A stretch of DNA of 64,000 bases. It comes from Mytilinidion resinicola (taxonomy: Eukaryota > Ascomycota > Dothideomycetes > Mytilinidiales > Mytilinidiaceae). Shown piece after piece: positions 41,905-54,494 of the stretch (the first letter of the stretch is position 1; the number at the start of each line of letters is the position of its first letter). The DNA lies in contig NW_022985446.1 in assembly GCF_010093595.1 (NCBI RefSeq), positions 1,287,269 to 1,351,268 of the forward strand, given 5' to 3'. The notes under the pieces are model-generated. The model was not told the DNA's origin and did no database searches. It saw nothing but the letters and a program-made list of their open reading frames with translations. Position numbers and translations under genes: made by a program.

Positions 41905-42562
41905 GTTTCACGACCTCTTGGATTTGACATCCACCCCCTTAAATGGTGCAAGGCCTAGGTGTAGCTGCCCGCCTTTTAATGATGCGCCAAACAATATAGC
42001 AACTATTACAATATTAAGACTTGATCTATATACTGCTAAAGTTTAGCGTCTAGTTCCTTCGCTCTAATTCACGGCCCCGGTGTTGTGACATCTACCTCCA
42101 CCGAAATTCGAAGGTCTAGGGGGACCACGACTCTTTTACTAGTACGTCAAACTAATGCGGTAAGCAACACAATGCTATTGCTCGATCCACACGGCTCTAT
42201 GTTTGGCGTCCCATTTCTCTCGTTCTGATTTACGCTTCTCGGACATGACATCCGCCTCTACCAAAAGCCAAAGGTCTTGGGGCATCGTGAGCCTTTACAG
42301 GTACGTCAAAACGGTGTAGCAAGCGCTACGATATCAACGCTCGATATGTGTGGTCTAGAATTGAACGAGATTTACGGCCTTGTGTTTTTATATACCCTTT
42401 CACAGCGTTCATTCAGACGAGTCATCTCCTTCTAATTCACGGCCTCTCGGGCGTTACATCCACCTCCTCGGGATTACGAAGGCCGAGGGGTACCATAGGG
42501 CTTTTACTACTACGTTAAATCAATGAAGTAAGTGTCATGATACCAACGCTTAATACGTAAGA
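41905..42562 (+). repeat. Four-unit degenerate tandem repeat
   Basis: Units begin near 41908, 42062, 42222 and 42430. Common blocks in order: TCTAATTCACGGCCTCTCGG-like, GACATCCACCTC, AAGGTCTAGGGG, and CTTTTACTAGTACGTCAAAC followed by an AATG.AGTAAGC-like block and AACGCTCGAT. Later units agree best with each other; the first is most diverged. The unit start resembles that of the repeat at 31.2 kb. Confidence 0.65.
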
Positions 42563-43491
42563 CTTCAGGTTTGAGCCGATTGACAGAGTAGTGCCACGCT
42601 GCACTCATTTCACATTATGATTCAGGAACATCAAACCGCAAGCCCCCAAAAAACCACCAGATTTTATTGCTCTGCTCTCGTCGTCTCGACCACCACGGGG
42701 CCAGCCCGGGCGTCTTTGTCTTGCGTCAAAGTTGGTGGTGCTCCCCCCCAGTCCTCATCCCCTCCATCCCCTCACGCCAGATTGGCCGCGAAGCAGCGCC
42801 CCCAGCAGCACTCGCACCAGCCCAATTCTCCCCTCTTCGGATCTGATTTACACGTTAGCGTCCGAAGAATTAGATTTGAGAGTCAATATTACCTCCGCCT
42901 CCTCCGACTACGCCCCCAGGTCCCCCTCCCACCCCACCGGCTCCCGCAGCTTCTCCAGCGCCTCCAGCCCCCGTCTCATCTCCGCCCAATTCCTCTCCAC
43001 CCCGCACCAGGATCTCTGCCCAGAGGAGGCTTGCCAGCCGGGGCACGCGCAGCAGAGGCACCCTCGAGGGACGCATGGCGGCGGTGGGAGCGACGGCAGC
43101 GGTGGTGGAAGTCATGGCCGATTTGAAGGCCGTATTATGATGTTGATTATGTGGGTTTGCGAATTAGGCTCGTGCGCGTGAGGTGTTGGAACGTCTTTTG
43201 AGGTCTTGTGGATACTCAGAGGGATTCGACGTTGCGGTGATGCGGTTGGTTCTGCGGCGGGATTTAGGAGGTTAGGAGAGGGCCTTTTAATCCCCAGTGC
43301 GGAGAATCAGGCCGGCATAACGGCATCGTTGAGGCCGATGAGAACCGGTTGGGGCGGCTTCGCAACTCTATCGTGACTCCCAGGGGGCTTGTGGACCGAC
43401 GCCGAATCAGACTAGATTGCCTGGCCTCGGGATCCTCGAGCAGGCGTCAAGGGGTAGCTACTAAGGAAGGGAGTCTTAGGACTAATAGCAG

Positions 43492-43613
43492 AACAGCCAA
43501 CGATGCATCGTAAGACTTAAGCTGTAGAGCTGTATCGTGCTGTGGTGGTGAAGAGGCTAGCCTCTGAGCACGAGAGCTCGAGAAACAGTAACAAGATAGC
43601 CAACAATGCACGA
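43492..43613. repeat. Short direct duplication
   Basis: ATAGCCAACAATGCACGATA (43592-43611) repeats, with changes, ACAGCCAACGATGCATCGTA (43494-43513). Both are followed by AGACT. Copies are about 98 bp apart with diverged sequence between. Confidence 0.45.
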
Positions 43614-46600
43614 TAAGACTGGATATGCGAAGCTGTTCGTAGAAACAAACCGCTGCGCAGTCCATAATGATGCTCTTTTGCTCGTGAACGTGATGTACTG
43701 CTTGCCATCAGAGGGCTCAGGCTCTGGGTGGTATCACTCTGCGGCGGCGGAGGCGATGCTTCTAGCAGCCGAAGTGACCAGCTTGCCTACCTTATGCACG
43801 GATCTGCGTCTCCTGTACGGTCCATGAGGCACTGATAGAGCCATGAGGCTGATCAGGTCGCGTCTGTGGTGTTGACGGAGCAGCCAAACATCCTCCTTTG
43901 ACTGCAGCTCTTCCAGCAGTTTCGCGGGACCAACGAGCGCCCCAAAACACCAGAGACACACGACGAGAGCAAGGCCAAGCACACCGAACGGCAGCAGCAG
44001 CAGTAGTATCAGCCTCCGTACCAAAACAGAATGAAGCCTCCAAGGCGTCGAAGCCCACCAAGGAGGAGGCAGCCTGCCGACAACCATCCTCTCAAGGCCC
44101 CCGACGACCCACCACCAATGACCACGCATCGAGATGGTTGGATGCAGCGGCGCCATACCTAGGTGAGCGGATATACACAGCCCTTGTGCATATCGGTTCG
44201 ATCGCAGACATGGAAGCGGCGGAATAGGCATCTAAAGACAAGATACCATAACCACAACGCGACGACGCCGCTGCCAGGCTGGAGGGAACACACTGCTTGT
44301 CGCGCATCAAACGGCTACGGCTAGTCACATACGCGATACTTTTTGCTACGCGTGCAGCTTCCGCAAGCTGTACCGACAAGGCCTGTCTGCGAGTGCGACC
44401 AGCTCATGAGACCACGCAGTTTGGCCAGATGTCTCTCAATAGCAGGGAACTTTGCGTTGGAGAAAGCCGATACGAGGCGCAGTAAGGCGAGCACCGGTAC
44501 ACCCAATACTACACCAAGGCTCAAGTTTGATCTTACAGAAATGCGCTTTGAGGGACAGAGACAGACGGCATATTGGACAAGGTAGCCACGGAACAGCGTG
44601 TCTCTAAAGAAGCCGGATAAAGAGTAAAGAAATAGGAGGATCGAGGTCTGAATCGTCCTTGAGGGTAGGTTGCCGTGCGTATACAGCCCTAGCGCATTCG
44701 AGTACACTGGACCACAAGGACCAGAGCTCCGTGCGGAAACTGCATAAACAGACAGAGACGAATATCGAAAAAGGGTAACGCCGAGCAAAGAAAGCTAGCA
44801 AGGACGTTCCGAAACGCTTCGGACGGGCTCAGATGATTGGCTGATAGCCGGGGCTCCTCTTTCGAAGAACAAAATGAAGGAAGAAAAAGGAACTGTATGC
44901 TTGATTGAAGCGGAAAAAAGATTGCAACAAACTCAGCGGATTTGAAAGAGATGTTCCATTGGAAATTTGATGGAAAAGAAAGTTCGAAGCATGCCGGAAG
45001 TCGTACTGAACTCGCGACAGCGTATAAGTCTGGAAGAAGGAGAACCATGGCTCAATTTGGGGCATCCTTGTCGACTTTGAACGGGATATCTTTGGTTTAT
45101 TCTCATCCGTGGTTCAATTACCTCGATCTGTGAGGTTATTGCCGCCCTGGGAGCGCATCATTGAACGAGAGGCGACTGGTCTCTATATTGAACCACAAAT
45201 CGTATGGAACCTCAAAATATCCATGGTAAGAGGTATTCTCGAGCTCTTCTCCCTTACTGTTTCTTGTCTGTTGTTTTCAATGGCCATAGTTGGCTATCAT
45301 CGGGCTGAAACCGTCCATTACTTCCTCGTATTTCTTTGCTTCATGTGAAAGCCCTGAATCTGTCGCTTTCGTCTCGTATTGCCGTCCGTTGTACCTTTTC
45401 TTCCTTTCTTTCCTTTCCTTTCAGTTGCCAATGCTTTTGCTTCAAGTCCACTCGTAACTTCTTCATAGCTAATCTGATTTCTGACATCGATTGATCGTTG
45501 TTGTGTCGATAACACCCTCTTGAATCTCTTTGGAAGCTTCTTTGCTTAATTACTTCCGCTGTAGCCTCAATGCTGTCCCACAAAATTAGACGAGAAGGAA
45601 CGAATTACCTTATCGATACTAGTCTGCTTGATTCCTCTAGCACACGTAATAGCGTTCGAATGCGCCCAATACGACGATCACCAGCTCTACCACGCTGTCT
45701 GGATCCCCTAATCAGAGGGCATAGACCCAAGCCTGCATGCATCGAAGATGTCCTCGCGTCTGCCCCCCCAAAGGCTTTCGGACGCCGTTGTATGTGTGAA
45801 CGTCGGAGGAGACGACCCCTAAGCGCCAAGATGGACTCGAATACTCAGGGCCAGTTGCCAACCTGAAAACGAGAATAAATCTTCTCTATCCACTTGCTGC
45901 AAAAGAAGGCTAGGCGGCGATACTGTCCTTACAGGTGTCTCTTCGTATCAGTTGTTGGCTTCGTACTTGGCCTGCCCCCTGTCTAGACTCGAGGAGCCAT
46001 GCCAATGTGTCGATTCGTCATACAAGGGTGTCTTGCACCTCGAATTGGACAGGCGACGTGTTGTGGTTGTTCGGCTTGACGACGACTCTATCTCCGAATC
46101 AGCTTCGTTCGACGGACGTGTTGCATCTCAGATCGACTGGGCGTCGATAGGAACCGGAAGGGAACGAGTTCGAGGCTCCGGTGCTCATATCCCCGAGCAG
46201 AGTCCAAGGCAGCGTTTGCGTTGTGTGGTGACAGAATGGTGGTATGAGGTTGCGGGGAGAGGCCCGTCAACGTCCGATAGAGACTCCACCCAACCCAAGT
46301 ACCAGTTCATGAACAACATCGGCTCGCTCCATCAACCACCAAACTGTCCGCGGATGATTCACTATATTGTCGGCCCAGAAGACCTCGTAGAGGAGGACGA
46401 GTTGGCAATGGTGGAGGGGAGCTCCAGAGCCAGCCAGGGGGTCTAGCTATCACGGCCCAACAGAAGCTCCAAGCTCTTAGCTCTCAAGACTTCATGGCCA
46501 ATTTGCTAGACGGGAAACGACGGCTAGACGTCATGATCTTAAAGCATCATCGGGTGTGTTCTGCAAGGGACGAGGGGCAATTCTCAAAGTCGAGCACGAG

Positions 46601-46677
46601 TCGGAGGTTTTAGAACGCTCGTCAAAGCATGGACAGTCAACACGAATCATATTCCTAGCTAGAAACCCCCGCAGCGG

Positions 46678-46740
46678 GACACCAATGCTCTCCACAATGT
46701 GGCTCGCCAATTGTTGGACAGTGGTGCACTTCTGAGTCAG
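46678..46740 (+). pseudogene. Ankyrin-repeat-like relic
   Basis: In one frame the stretch reads DTNALHNVARQLLDSGALL, close to the ankyrin-repeat core (TALHxAA...LLxxGA). Flanking sequence has stops and no further repeat could be joined. It is too short to call a gene; chance similarity is possible. Confidence 0.25.
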
Positions 46741-47684
46741 ATGACAGGAGCAACATTCACGGGAAGGGATTGACTGGCCCAGGCATGTCTACACATGCGG
46801 AGTGCTCCTTGTTTGGGGCAGTGCTGTTCTCAAGACTACACATAAGTGCCCAAGTGAGATACGAGGCAGCAATTTCACGGTATTCTTCGACCTTTGCTCG
46901 TCGAGGGCCGAATGCTATGTAGCTTCTCTGACATCGGTCTCCTTCCACGACAGCAGACCCCTTTCTCCCATAGACAAAGCTTCATTAGAGTCGCGAGAGA
47001 TGCCTCATATCTTATCAGCCATCCCCGGGGTGCCACTATCTTTCTAAAGCAAGCCCTGTGCCTGGATCTAGACACACTTGAGACGGATCAGAAAACGCCC
47101 AACGCGCTTTCGCCGTCGACATGGGTTGTTCTTGCCCTCATATTGCCTGAGAGCCACAAAGCAGACTCAGCCTGCTTTATGCTCTGGCTGCGGCGCAGTG
47201 AAGTGCAGCGTTATGACAGCCTGCTTGGCCCTGCGTGTTCCACAGAGTCGTAGTGGGCCATACAACAGTGACAAGAAGGCTCCCTGCAGCCAGCCGCTGT
47301 GATGTTTATGGTAGTGAATGCCCTGTGTACCGGTGAATCTGGAACTGTGGCGCGGTTGACCCCGTCCCCTTTCGGTTAACGCGACATGACGATTTGTCGC
47401 TCGGCCTCTGCCTTCTTTGCGTCCTACATACAACACACGACACTGCCCTCACCCTTCTGCTCCACCCATATCTCACCTGCGCCGCTGAGGAAACGCCATC
47501 TGAGGAGGACAACGGATCTCATCTATCCCACATACATTTCGAAGGCACAGACCTACTTCTCAACCCCGGAACCGCACCCCACCATCACCTGGCCCAAATC
47601 TATGCCCGCGCAGCGCAATCAACTCACACTCCGTCTTCGCTCTCCAAACCCGTCCTCACAAAACTCACTTAGCAAGTGAGCAGG

Positions 47685-49507
47685 ATGGGGCAAACTCTCT
47701 CTGAGCCTGTGGTCGAGAAGGTAAGTCGTTCCAACTCGGCGCCTCCACGCCCCCGCTACAGGCGCTCGGCCGTTGCGAGCAAGCAACGGCTGCTGCCTTG
47801 CGAGCAACGTAGAACCAGTATTTTCACGATGGAATCCTGCTGACCTTTGACCTGTTCCAGCATTCGGACAATGGCGAGGGCGAAACGCTCATTTACGGTG
47901 TCTCTTCGATGCAGGGCTGGCGTATCAGCATGGAGGACGCGCACGCCGCCGTTCTCGACTTGCACGTGGACGGCGCTGAGACAAGCAATAAGGTAGCTTC
48001 GACTCCTCTGGACCAGCGGCTCAGCTTCTTCGGCGTGTACGATGGACACGGAGGTGACAAGGTGGCTATCTATACTGGGGAATTCCTTCACAAGATCGTC
48101 GCGAAGCAGGAGGCCTTCAAAAAGGGTGACATTGAACAAGCCCTGAAGGACGGCTTCTTGGCCACTGATCGAGCCATTCTTACCGGTAAGAAAATTCCTC
48201 CGCGAAGCCCTCACAGAGCTGACTCATCTCTGCAGATCCTAGGTACGAAGAGGAGGTATCTGGATGTACGGCGTCTGTCGGCATCATCTCGAAGGACAAA
48301 ATTTGGGTGGTGCGTGTTCATTCGACAATGCGAGACGATCTCCGCTAATGACCTCAGGCGAATTCTGGTGACTCTCGGAGCGTCTTGGGCGTGAAGGGCC
48401 GCGCAAAAGCACTGTCGCATGACCACAAGCCGCAGAACGAAGGTATGCTTGGCACCAGCTTTGGATTCTCCTGAAACTAATTATGTGCAGGAGAAAAGGC
48501 ACGGATCCAGGCGGCCGGTGGATTTGTCGACTTCGGCCGTGTGAACGGCAATCTGGCACTTTCCCGCGCTATTGGTGACTTTGAGTTCAAGAAGAGCGCC
48601 GACCTCCCCCCCGAGCAGCAAATCGTCACTGCGTTCCCCGACGTAATCACACATCAGCTCTGCGAAGACGACGAATTCCTCGTCATTGCGTGTGATGGTA
48701 AGTTACTCTCTCCTGAGGCATCGAAACCAACTAACCTCTTCCGATCAGGTATCTGGGATTGCCAGTCCTCCCAAGCTGTGGTCGAATTCGTGCGACGCGG
48801 TATCGTAGCGAAGCAGGACCTGTCTGTCATATGCGAGAACATGATGGACAACTGTCTTGCCTCCAACAGCGATACTGGCGGCGTTGGCTGCGATAACATG
48901 ACCATGATTGTCATTGGTCTTCTCCAGGGCAAGACAAAGGAGCAATGGTACAAGGACGTTGCCGCGAGAGTAGCCGAGGGCGATGGGCCATGTGCCCCCC
49001 CTGAGTATGGTATGTGAAATTGCGATTTCTTACGATTTTTTCAAAAGGCAGGAAGGCTAATGTCTCTGTCCTTGTGCAGCGGAGTTCCGTGGTCCAGGGG
49101 TGCACCACCGCGTTGACGACAGTCCCGATGATCTCGATATGGACTATGACCATCGCTTCCGTCCCAACAGTGGGTTGGGCGGTCGCATTATCCTTCTGGG
49201 AGATGGCACCGAGATCACGAGTGAGTCCGCGGACAGTGAGATGTTTGATCATGACGAGGAGGACAAAGATTTGGATCATCAGGTTAACCCACATGATTCA
49301 GTACCGATTGCTGGCTCTGGCCACAGCGGTGCCGCAGTCCGAAGCATCCGCGAAGCGACTCCGGGTCCTAAATCGACGAACGAATCTTCCAACTCTCCCT
49401 CTTCGACCGGCACTGAGAAGTCAGAGACAGTCCAAGAGCCAAAGCCAATTTCTCCGACCGATAGCCGTCTTCCGGAGAAAATTGTCGAGGGTGTGAGTGA
49501 AAAGTAG
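47685..49507 (+). CDS. Protein phosphatase 2C (Ptc2/Ptc3-type)
   Basis: Exons 47685-47720, 47861-48185, 48236-48309, 48358-48442, 48491-48697, 48749-49009 and 49080-49507 give 471 aa. The start MGQTLSEPV carries a Gly-2 that suits N-myristoylation. All PP2C metal-binding motifs are present: MQGWRISMEDAH, VYDGHGGDKVA, ANSGDSRSVLG, LSRAIGDFEFK, IACDGIWDC and GCDNMTMIVI. The C-terminal 130 residues are acidic and Ser/Pro-rich (SPTDSRLPEK), as in yeast Ptc2/3, which dephosphorylate Hog1 and Rad53 among others. Magnesium/manganese-dependent Ser/Thr phosphatase activity is expected from the intact motifs; the pathway is inferred from yeast. The first intron is 140 nt, others 48-70. Confidence 0.95.
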
Positions 49508-50343
49508 AACCACCAACACATGGCTCGCTTTCCACTGCCCTCAAGTACAAAAGGTTTCATGTTTCTTCAAGCTCACGAGGCATGCGGCAGGGCGAACTTT
49601 ACGGATTGTTTCATGTCACTCGGGGAAAGGTCGTTACGAAATGGAGGCTCCACAAGTCGAAGAAGAAGAAGAGGAAGTTTGACGATGATGATGGGTCATG
49701 AGGAACAACGGCCAGTCTACGGCGTCACACTTTTGGGGATTATGCCATGATACCGGACGCAGCCACGTCGATTTCTTCCCCTTAGTGTTTTCTCTCAATT
49801 CAATCCTGTCCCCCTCGGTTTTGTATTGCTCGCTATGCGAGTATCTTGGTGGGAGGTGCTTCTCTTGATCATACTCCCCTGCAGCATCCTGTCTGGTTAT
49901 AGCGGAGTTGTCTCCTTGCACCCCCTGGTTTTGTCAGCGATAGAGATAGGTATAGGTGGGCACCCTAACATTGAAGGGCGAAGCCTTTTGATATATACAC
50001 AATTCGACTCAGTGACACAAGAGACCTCTCCTTCCAGTATCAACAAACGTGAGAACAATTTGCTAGGGCACGTGACCAATGGATTTTCAATAACATTCCT
50101 TTGCCTTGTAAGTCTAAAAGTTCTAACAAAAAGCGCTTTCTAACAATGTTGTCCTCTATTTACAGTCTTCAATGTTCTCCAATTGCTGATCTACTGCACG
50201 ATATCTAAAGGAGAGATCTTGGCAGACAACTCAGACCTCGGGAGAGGTCGGAGAATACTCCGTTTCGAAACTTGTCGAAGACAAACTTGAAATATCAGCC
50301 CAACGTTTCGGGTACGTCATAGACTAATCTCAAAGTGCTGACT
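49508..50343. other. Convergent spacer
   Basis: 836 bp between the converging PP2C and FMN-oxidase genes. Short ORFs only, no motif. The first 200 bp is likely PP2C 3' UTR. Confidence 0.45.
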
Positions 50344-51873
50344 TCACTGGAAGAAGCTGATAGTTCTTCTCAAAAGAGTCTTAATCAATATTAGCACCTG
50401 CAGCATTCCATTTTGGACAGAAGACTGCATACCGAGTGTCTTCCGGTTAATCTGATCGATATTCTGGAAGCCGGCCACATTCATCAGAATATCGAATTCA
50501 GCTAACAAGCTCTTCATGACATGCCGGACTCCAGTCTCTCCCATGATTGAGAGACCCCAAACCCAGAGACGCCCAACGAAGACGAATTTGGCACCGAGTG
50601 CGAGGGCTTTGAATACGTCGGAGCCTCCTCTAACGCCGGAGTCGAACATGATGTAGGTCTTGTTCCCCACGGCTAATAATGACGATTAGCAATGCTGCGT
50701 CTTAAGCTTGCGAATATGTCCACACTAACCGTCTACAATTTGTTCCAAAGCATCTAGACTCGCAACTGAACGCTGTTAGCACCTCACCCTCATACCTTAG
50801 ACTCATATTCAACTTACTGGCACCATCAACCTGCCTCCCAGCATGGTTACTCACCACAATCCCCTCACACCCAATCTCCACGGACTTCTTCGCATCCTCC
50901 ACACTCTGAATCCCCTTTAGACAGAACGGCAAACCCCCTGAAATCTCCCGCCACACGCCCATCACCCACTGAACCTTCTCCCACGTATGGGCGCGCCCGT
51001 GCCAGACATTATCAATCCACAACGCGCCCGCCTCGTTGGGCTGCTTGGCCGGATCGATTCCCTTCTCCCTCAACCGCTTCTTGAACACCGGATCGCTCAA
51101 GCCCAAGTCCGCGCCGATCCCGTGGTAGAATGCGTAGTTGCTCGTGGCGACATCGTCGTGGCGCCAGGCCAGCTGCCACGTGTCCAGCGTGAGGATACAC
51201 GCCTTGAATCCGCCATCAAACGCCCGATGCAACAACGACCGCGTCAGCTCATCGTCATGCGGCATGTACAGCTGGAAAAACCTCAGCCCGTCCCCGTTCG
51301 CCTTCGCCACGTCCTCGATAGGCTGCGACCCCGCGGTGCTCAGGCAATAGGGCAGGCCGAGCTCGCCCGCTACTTTCGCGACGGGGAGCTCGCCTAGTGG
51401 GTGGTAGATCTTGTTGATGCCGATGGGCGCGAAGCCGATGGGGGCGGAGACGGTGTGGCCGAAGATGGTGGTGCTGGTGTCGCGCGTGTTGGTGTCAACG
51501 AGCATGCGGGGGATGATGCGGTGGCGGTAGAAGGCTTGGCGATTCGCGGTGTGGGTGTGGGAGAGTCCAGCGTTGGATGAGGCGTAGAGCCGGCCGTTTT
51601 CGGAGAGGTGGTCTTTCGCGAGGGCCTCGAGTTTGGCGGGGTCTGTGGGGGTGTGAGAAGGAAGCTGGAAAATGGATGGGAAGCAAGGTTTTGGGGGATG
51701 GCCAAGGTAGGGCATGTGGAAGAGAGCTTGAGACGGCTCAGTGGCTTGAGGGGAGACGTACCGGTGTTGAAAGGAACGGTTTCGCCATTATTGCTCTTCC
51801 AGAAGTTTTCACGCTGGTAAAGGCCATACTGTGGTGTTGACCTTGTTTCGCGGTTGGGGTTGTTGGGATCCAT
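50344..51873 (-). CDS. FMN-dependent alpha-hydroxy-acid oxidase/dehydrogenase family protein
   Basis: Exons 51762-51873, 50818-51726, 50730-50765 and 50344-50672 give 461 aa; the third exon is only 36 nt. The start is the ATG at 51873. Family blocks: HRIIPRMLVDTNTRDTSTTI, APIGFAPIGINKIYHPLGEL, CLSTAGSQPIEDVA, RFFQLYMPHDDELTRSLLHR, PFCLKGIQSVEDAKKSVEIG, VVSNHAGRQVDGA with the catalytic His, and MFDSGVRGGSDVFKALALGA binding the FMN phosphate. In most relatives the loop reads SNHGGRQ; here Gly is Ala. No cytochrome b5 domain and no mitochondrial presequence, so it is not a flavocytochrome b2; it resembles lactate 2-monooxygenase-like fungal enzymes. The C-terminus (LQVLILIKTLLRRTISFFQ) is unusually hydrophobic. 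Confidence 0.88.
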
Positions 51874-51962
51874 GATCAATGAATTATGTGGATGTGAAGT
51901 GGTTGCACGTATAGCTGTTGATGAAGCTGTGTGTGGTAAAGTGGTGGTACGTCTCTTAGAGG

Positions 51963-51977
51963 TTTATATATATATAT
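51963..51977 (-). promoter_or_regulatory. TATA box of the FMN oxidase-like gene
   Basis: On the minus strand ATATATATATATAAACC lies about 90 bp upstream of the ATG at 51873, a strong TATA-type element. TATA promoters often go with inducible genes; the inducer is unknown. Confidence 0.5.
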
Positions 51978-53361
51978 GAATATGCTCCTTGAAACTGCAT
52001 ACATCATCATGATGATGCTTGATTAAATCCCTCGGAATTCCATATTTACGCAGGGAACAGAGTGCAAAGCTTGGTTGCGCTTCTCGAATTATCCCACCAA
52101 TTGACATTGTCTCTTATATCCGGGAGCATGAAGATATCCATATTTCCCAGCTTCGAGATATCTTCTCAATCGGGATGAGGATGTGTTACTAGGGTATCCG
52201 CCAAGCCGGAGCTCAACGTCTTAGCCGTGCGCAAACAACGTCACATGAAATGCCAGAGCTAATCTCATGCGATTGGCCACACCCATCAGATCGGCCAGCT
52301 CCACCTTCCTCACCAGCTTCTGCGGCATGATGATCGCCGCCTTTTGCATGGTCCTTGAGCCTTTCCCAGTGGACCAAGCAATGCTAAGCTTCACCAAGAC
52401 ATACCAAGCTTTGTTTACTATTCCAGATATGGGTAAGGTGGGCGGAGATCTGTGAACAACGTCCTTTCGCAAACAGCGGGGTCGATTATCAGCCTGCCTC
52501 TTAATCCTAGAGAGGTCTTTGCGGGGAGTTTCTTCGCCGTGGTCGCGGAAACCTTTCGGAGAAATCCCCAAACCGCGAGCACCGGGTTTGCACCGAGTTC
52601 ACGTGATGCATATCCTCAATCTTGGGGTAGCATTATTCCCGAAACAACACTATCTCAACCTAATGTTCTACACAGAATACCATGGCGGGTACGTGGTGTT
52701 GTAGCCCGTGTTCCGTGTGCTGTTCGAGCGCTGTTCAGGCGCTGTTCGGCGCTGTTCAAATAGACTTCATGTTCTACGTTTGTATGTTAGCGCACAAACG
52801 CATGTATTCTAACTTGTCGCATGCCACTAAATTGCATGAGCAGAAAGTGAGGACGAGCATCACGTGAACTCGGTATAAACGCGGTCTGGCGGTTTGGGAT
52901 TTCTCCGTAAGGAATGGTTTAGTTTACCGCGTGCTTGGCATTCGATGAGCTCCCTTGAACGAAAAGTGGCAATGCACGAATCTGAGACTCTTGCTAAAAC
53001 TTCATATACTCAATACAACCACTCTCTCTAGGCTTGGGTACACTTGCCTAGCACCGCTTGAGGCGCCTTGGTATGCTATTGCGACTCGAAAAACGACTGT
53101 TCTGACACGCCTGATAGCTCTTCGCGCTACCCCAGACGGTGACCGGCGGGTTTGGGGTGCCACTTTTTTCCCGCCTAGCGCGGGCACTCTGTGAGACCTC
53201 AACTACGAGCCTCCACGATTCTCAACCTCAGGCGCGGAACCACCCCTCTGGAGTTTCTCCGCTGCAACCACCCTCTCTTTTGCCGCCTTCTGTATCATAC
53301 AATACCGTTACAGCTCTACGTGTTGTATTACCCTCCGCCTCGCGTCGACCTCAACACCATC
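51978..53361. other. Intergenic region with a dispersed repeat
   Basis: No gene supported. It contains the repeat copy at 53030-53141. A short direct repeat GTGCTGTTCGAGCGCTGTTC with GGCGCTGTTCGGCGCTGTTC occurs at 52719-52757. The last 200 bp is C/T-rich and probably the LST8 promoter. Confidence 0.45.
53030..53141 (+). repeat. Dispersed repeat copy, partner of 20740-20851
   Basis: AGGCTTGGGTACACTTGCCT leads the copy, and CGCTACCCCAGACGGTG ends it; the whole aligns with 20740-20851. The end also resembles the CCACCTCAGACNGTG core of the copies at 7.2 and 27.3 kb, so all may be one family. Confidence 0.6.
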
Positions 53362-54494
53362 ATGAGTGTAATTTTGTGTACCGGTAAGCTCCTCAGCTAC
53401 ATCTCGATCTCAGTCAGCTAACTTGGACCCAGCTGGTTATGACCATACTATCCGGTTCTGGGAAGCTCTTTCCGGCATCTGTTCTCGCACCATCCCGCAC
53501 CCCGATTCGCAGGTCAACCGACTCTGCATCTCCCCGGACAAGAAGTTCCTCGCCGCCGCCGGCCACCATACGGTCAAGCTCTACGACATCCGCTCCAGCA
53601 ATCCCAATGCCGTTCTCACCTTCGAGGGCCACACGAGCAACATCACGGGCGTCGCATTCCACTGCGAGGGCAAGTGGATGGTGACTAGCTCCGAGGATGG
53701 TACCGTCAAGATCTGGGACACCCGTATCGGCACCGTCCAGCGCAACTACGCCCATGGTGTCCCCGTCAACGACGTCGTCATCCACCCCAACCAGGGTGAG
53801 CTCATCAGCTGCGACCGCGGTGGAAACGTGCGCATTTGGGACCTGGGAGAGAACAAGTGCTCCCACCAATTGATCCCGGAGGACGACGTCTCTGTCTCCA
53901 GCGTCACTGTCGCGAGCGATGGCTCCATGCTTTGCGCTGGCAACAACGCGGTATATGCTCTCATCCCATACTTCTAAAATTCATCCCATCCTCCTCCCAT
54001 ACTCCTGCCCCACCCCTCTCAATTCCCCCATTTTAAGACTCACGAATCTCCAGGGCAACGTCTACGTCTGGAAAATGGCCATGCGCGGCGAAAACACCCA
54101 ACTCGCACCCGTCTGCAAATTCGTCGCGCACCAGACCTACATCACGCGCGTGCTGCTCTCCCCAGACGTGCGCCACCTCGCGACCTGCTCCGCCGACCAC
54201 ACGGCGCGCATCTGGTCCACCGACACCTCGACCCCGCATAACGTGACGCCGGCCGACAACCTCCCCGCCGACCGCGACAAGGACGCCTTCCCGCTCGAGA
54301 CGACGCTGCACGGGCACCAGCGCTGGGTGTGGGACTGCGCCTTCAGCGCCGACAGCGCGTACCTCGTCACGGCTTGCAGCGACCACTACGCGCGGCTGTG
54401 GGAGCTGAACAGCCAGAGCATCATTCGGCAGTACAACGGCCATCATCGGGGCGCCGTGTGTGTGGCGTTGAACGACACGGCGGTGGGCACCTAG
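53362..54494 (+). CDS. lst8: TOR complex WD-repeat subunit Lst8
   Basis: Exons 53362-53383, 53433-53950 and 54054-54494 give 326 aa. The first exon is just 22 nt (MSVILCT), spliced to AGYDHTIRFWEALSGIC, the invariant first blade of Lst8. Seven WD blades follow: VNRLCISPDKKFLAAAGHHT, LTFEGHTSNITGVAFH, SEDGTVKIWDTR, GGNVRIWDLG, GNVYVWKMAMRGE, SADHTARIWSTDTS, LHGHQRWVWDCAFS and SDHYARLWELNS. Lst8 binds the kinase domain of Tor in TORC1 and TORC2 and stabilises it. Length is close to the family norm of about 303-330. The third exon has higher GC than the second. Confidence 0.95.

Larger units (their letters stand above)
41418..47684. other. 6.3-kb gene-poor block
   Basis: No gene can be supported. 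Contents seen: a four-unit tandem repeat (41905-42562); a C-rich, Pro/Ser-coding stretch on + (42730-43130) with ORFs in two frames and no domain; a local duplication (43492-43518 and 43587-43613); motif-free ORFs on both strands at 43.7-45.9 kb; an ankyrin-like relic at 46678-46740; and the PP2C promoter at the right end. It looks like decayed sequence, possibly old transposon and gene relics. Confidence 0.5.

Noticed and set aside
42617..43181. Pro/Ser-rich ORFs as a gene
   Set aside because: Two overlapping frames of similar length with low-complexity content; no start context, intron or domain to choose either.
43734..44788. Long minus ORFs as membrane-protein genes
   Set aside because: Hydrophobic stretches are scattered, no family motif, and they are interrupted by stops when extended.
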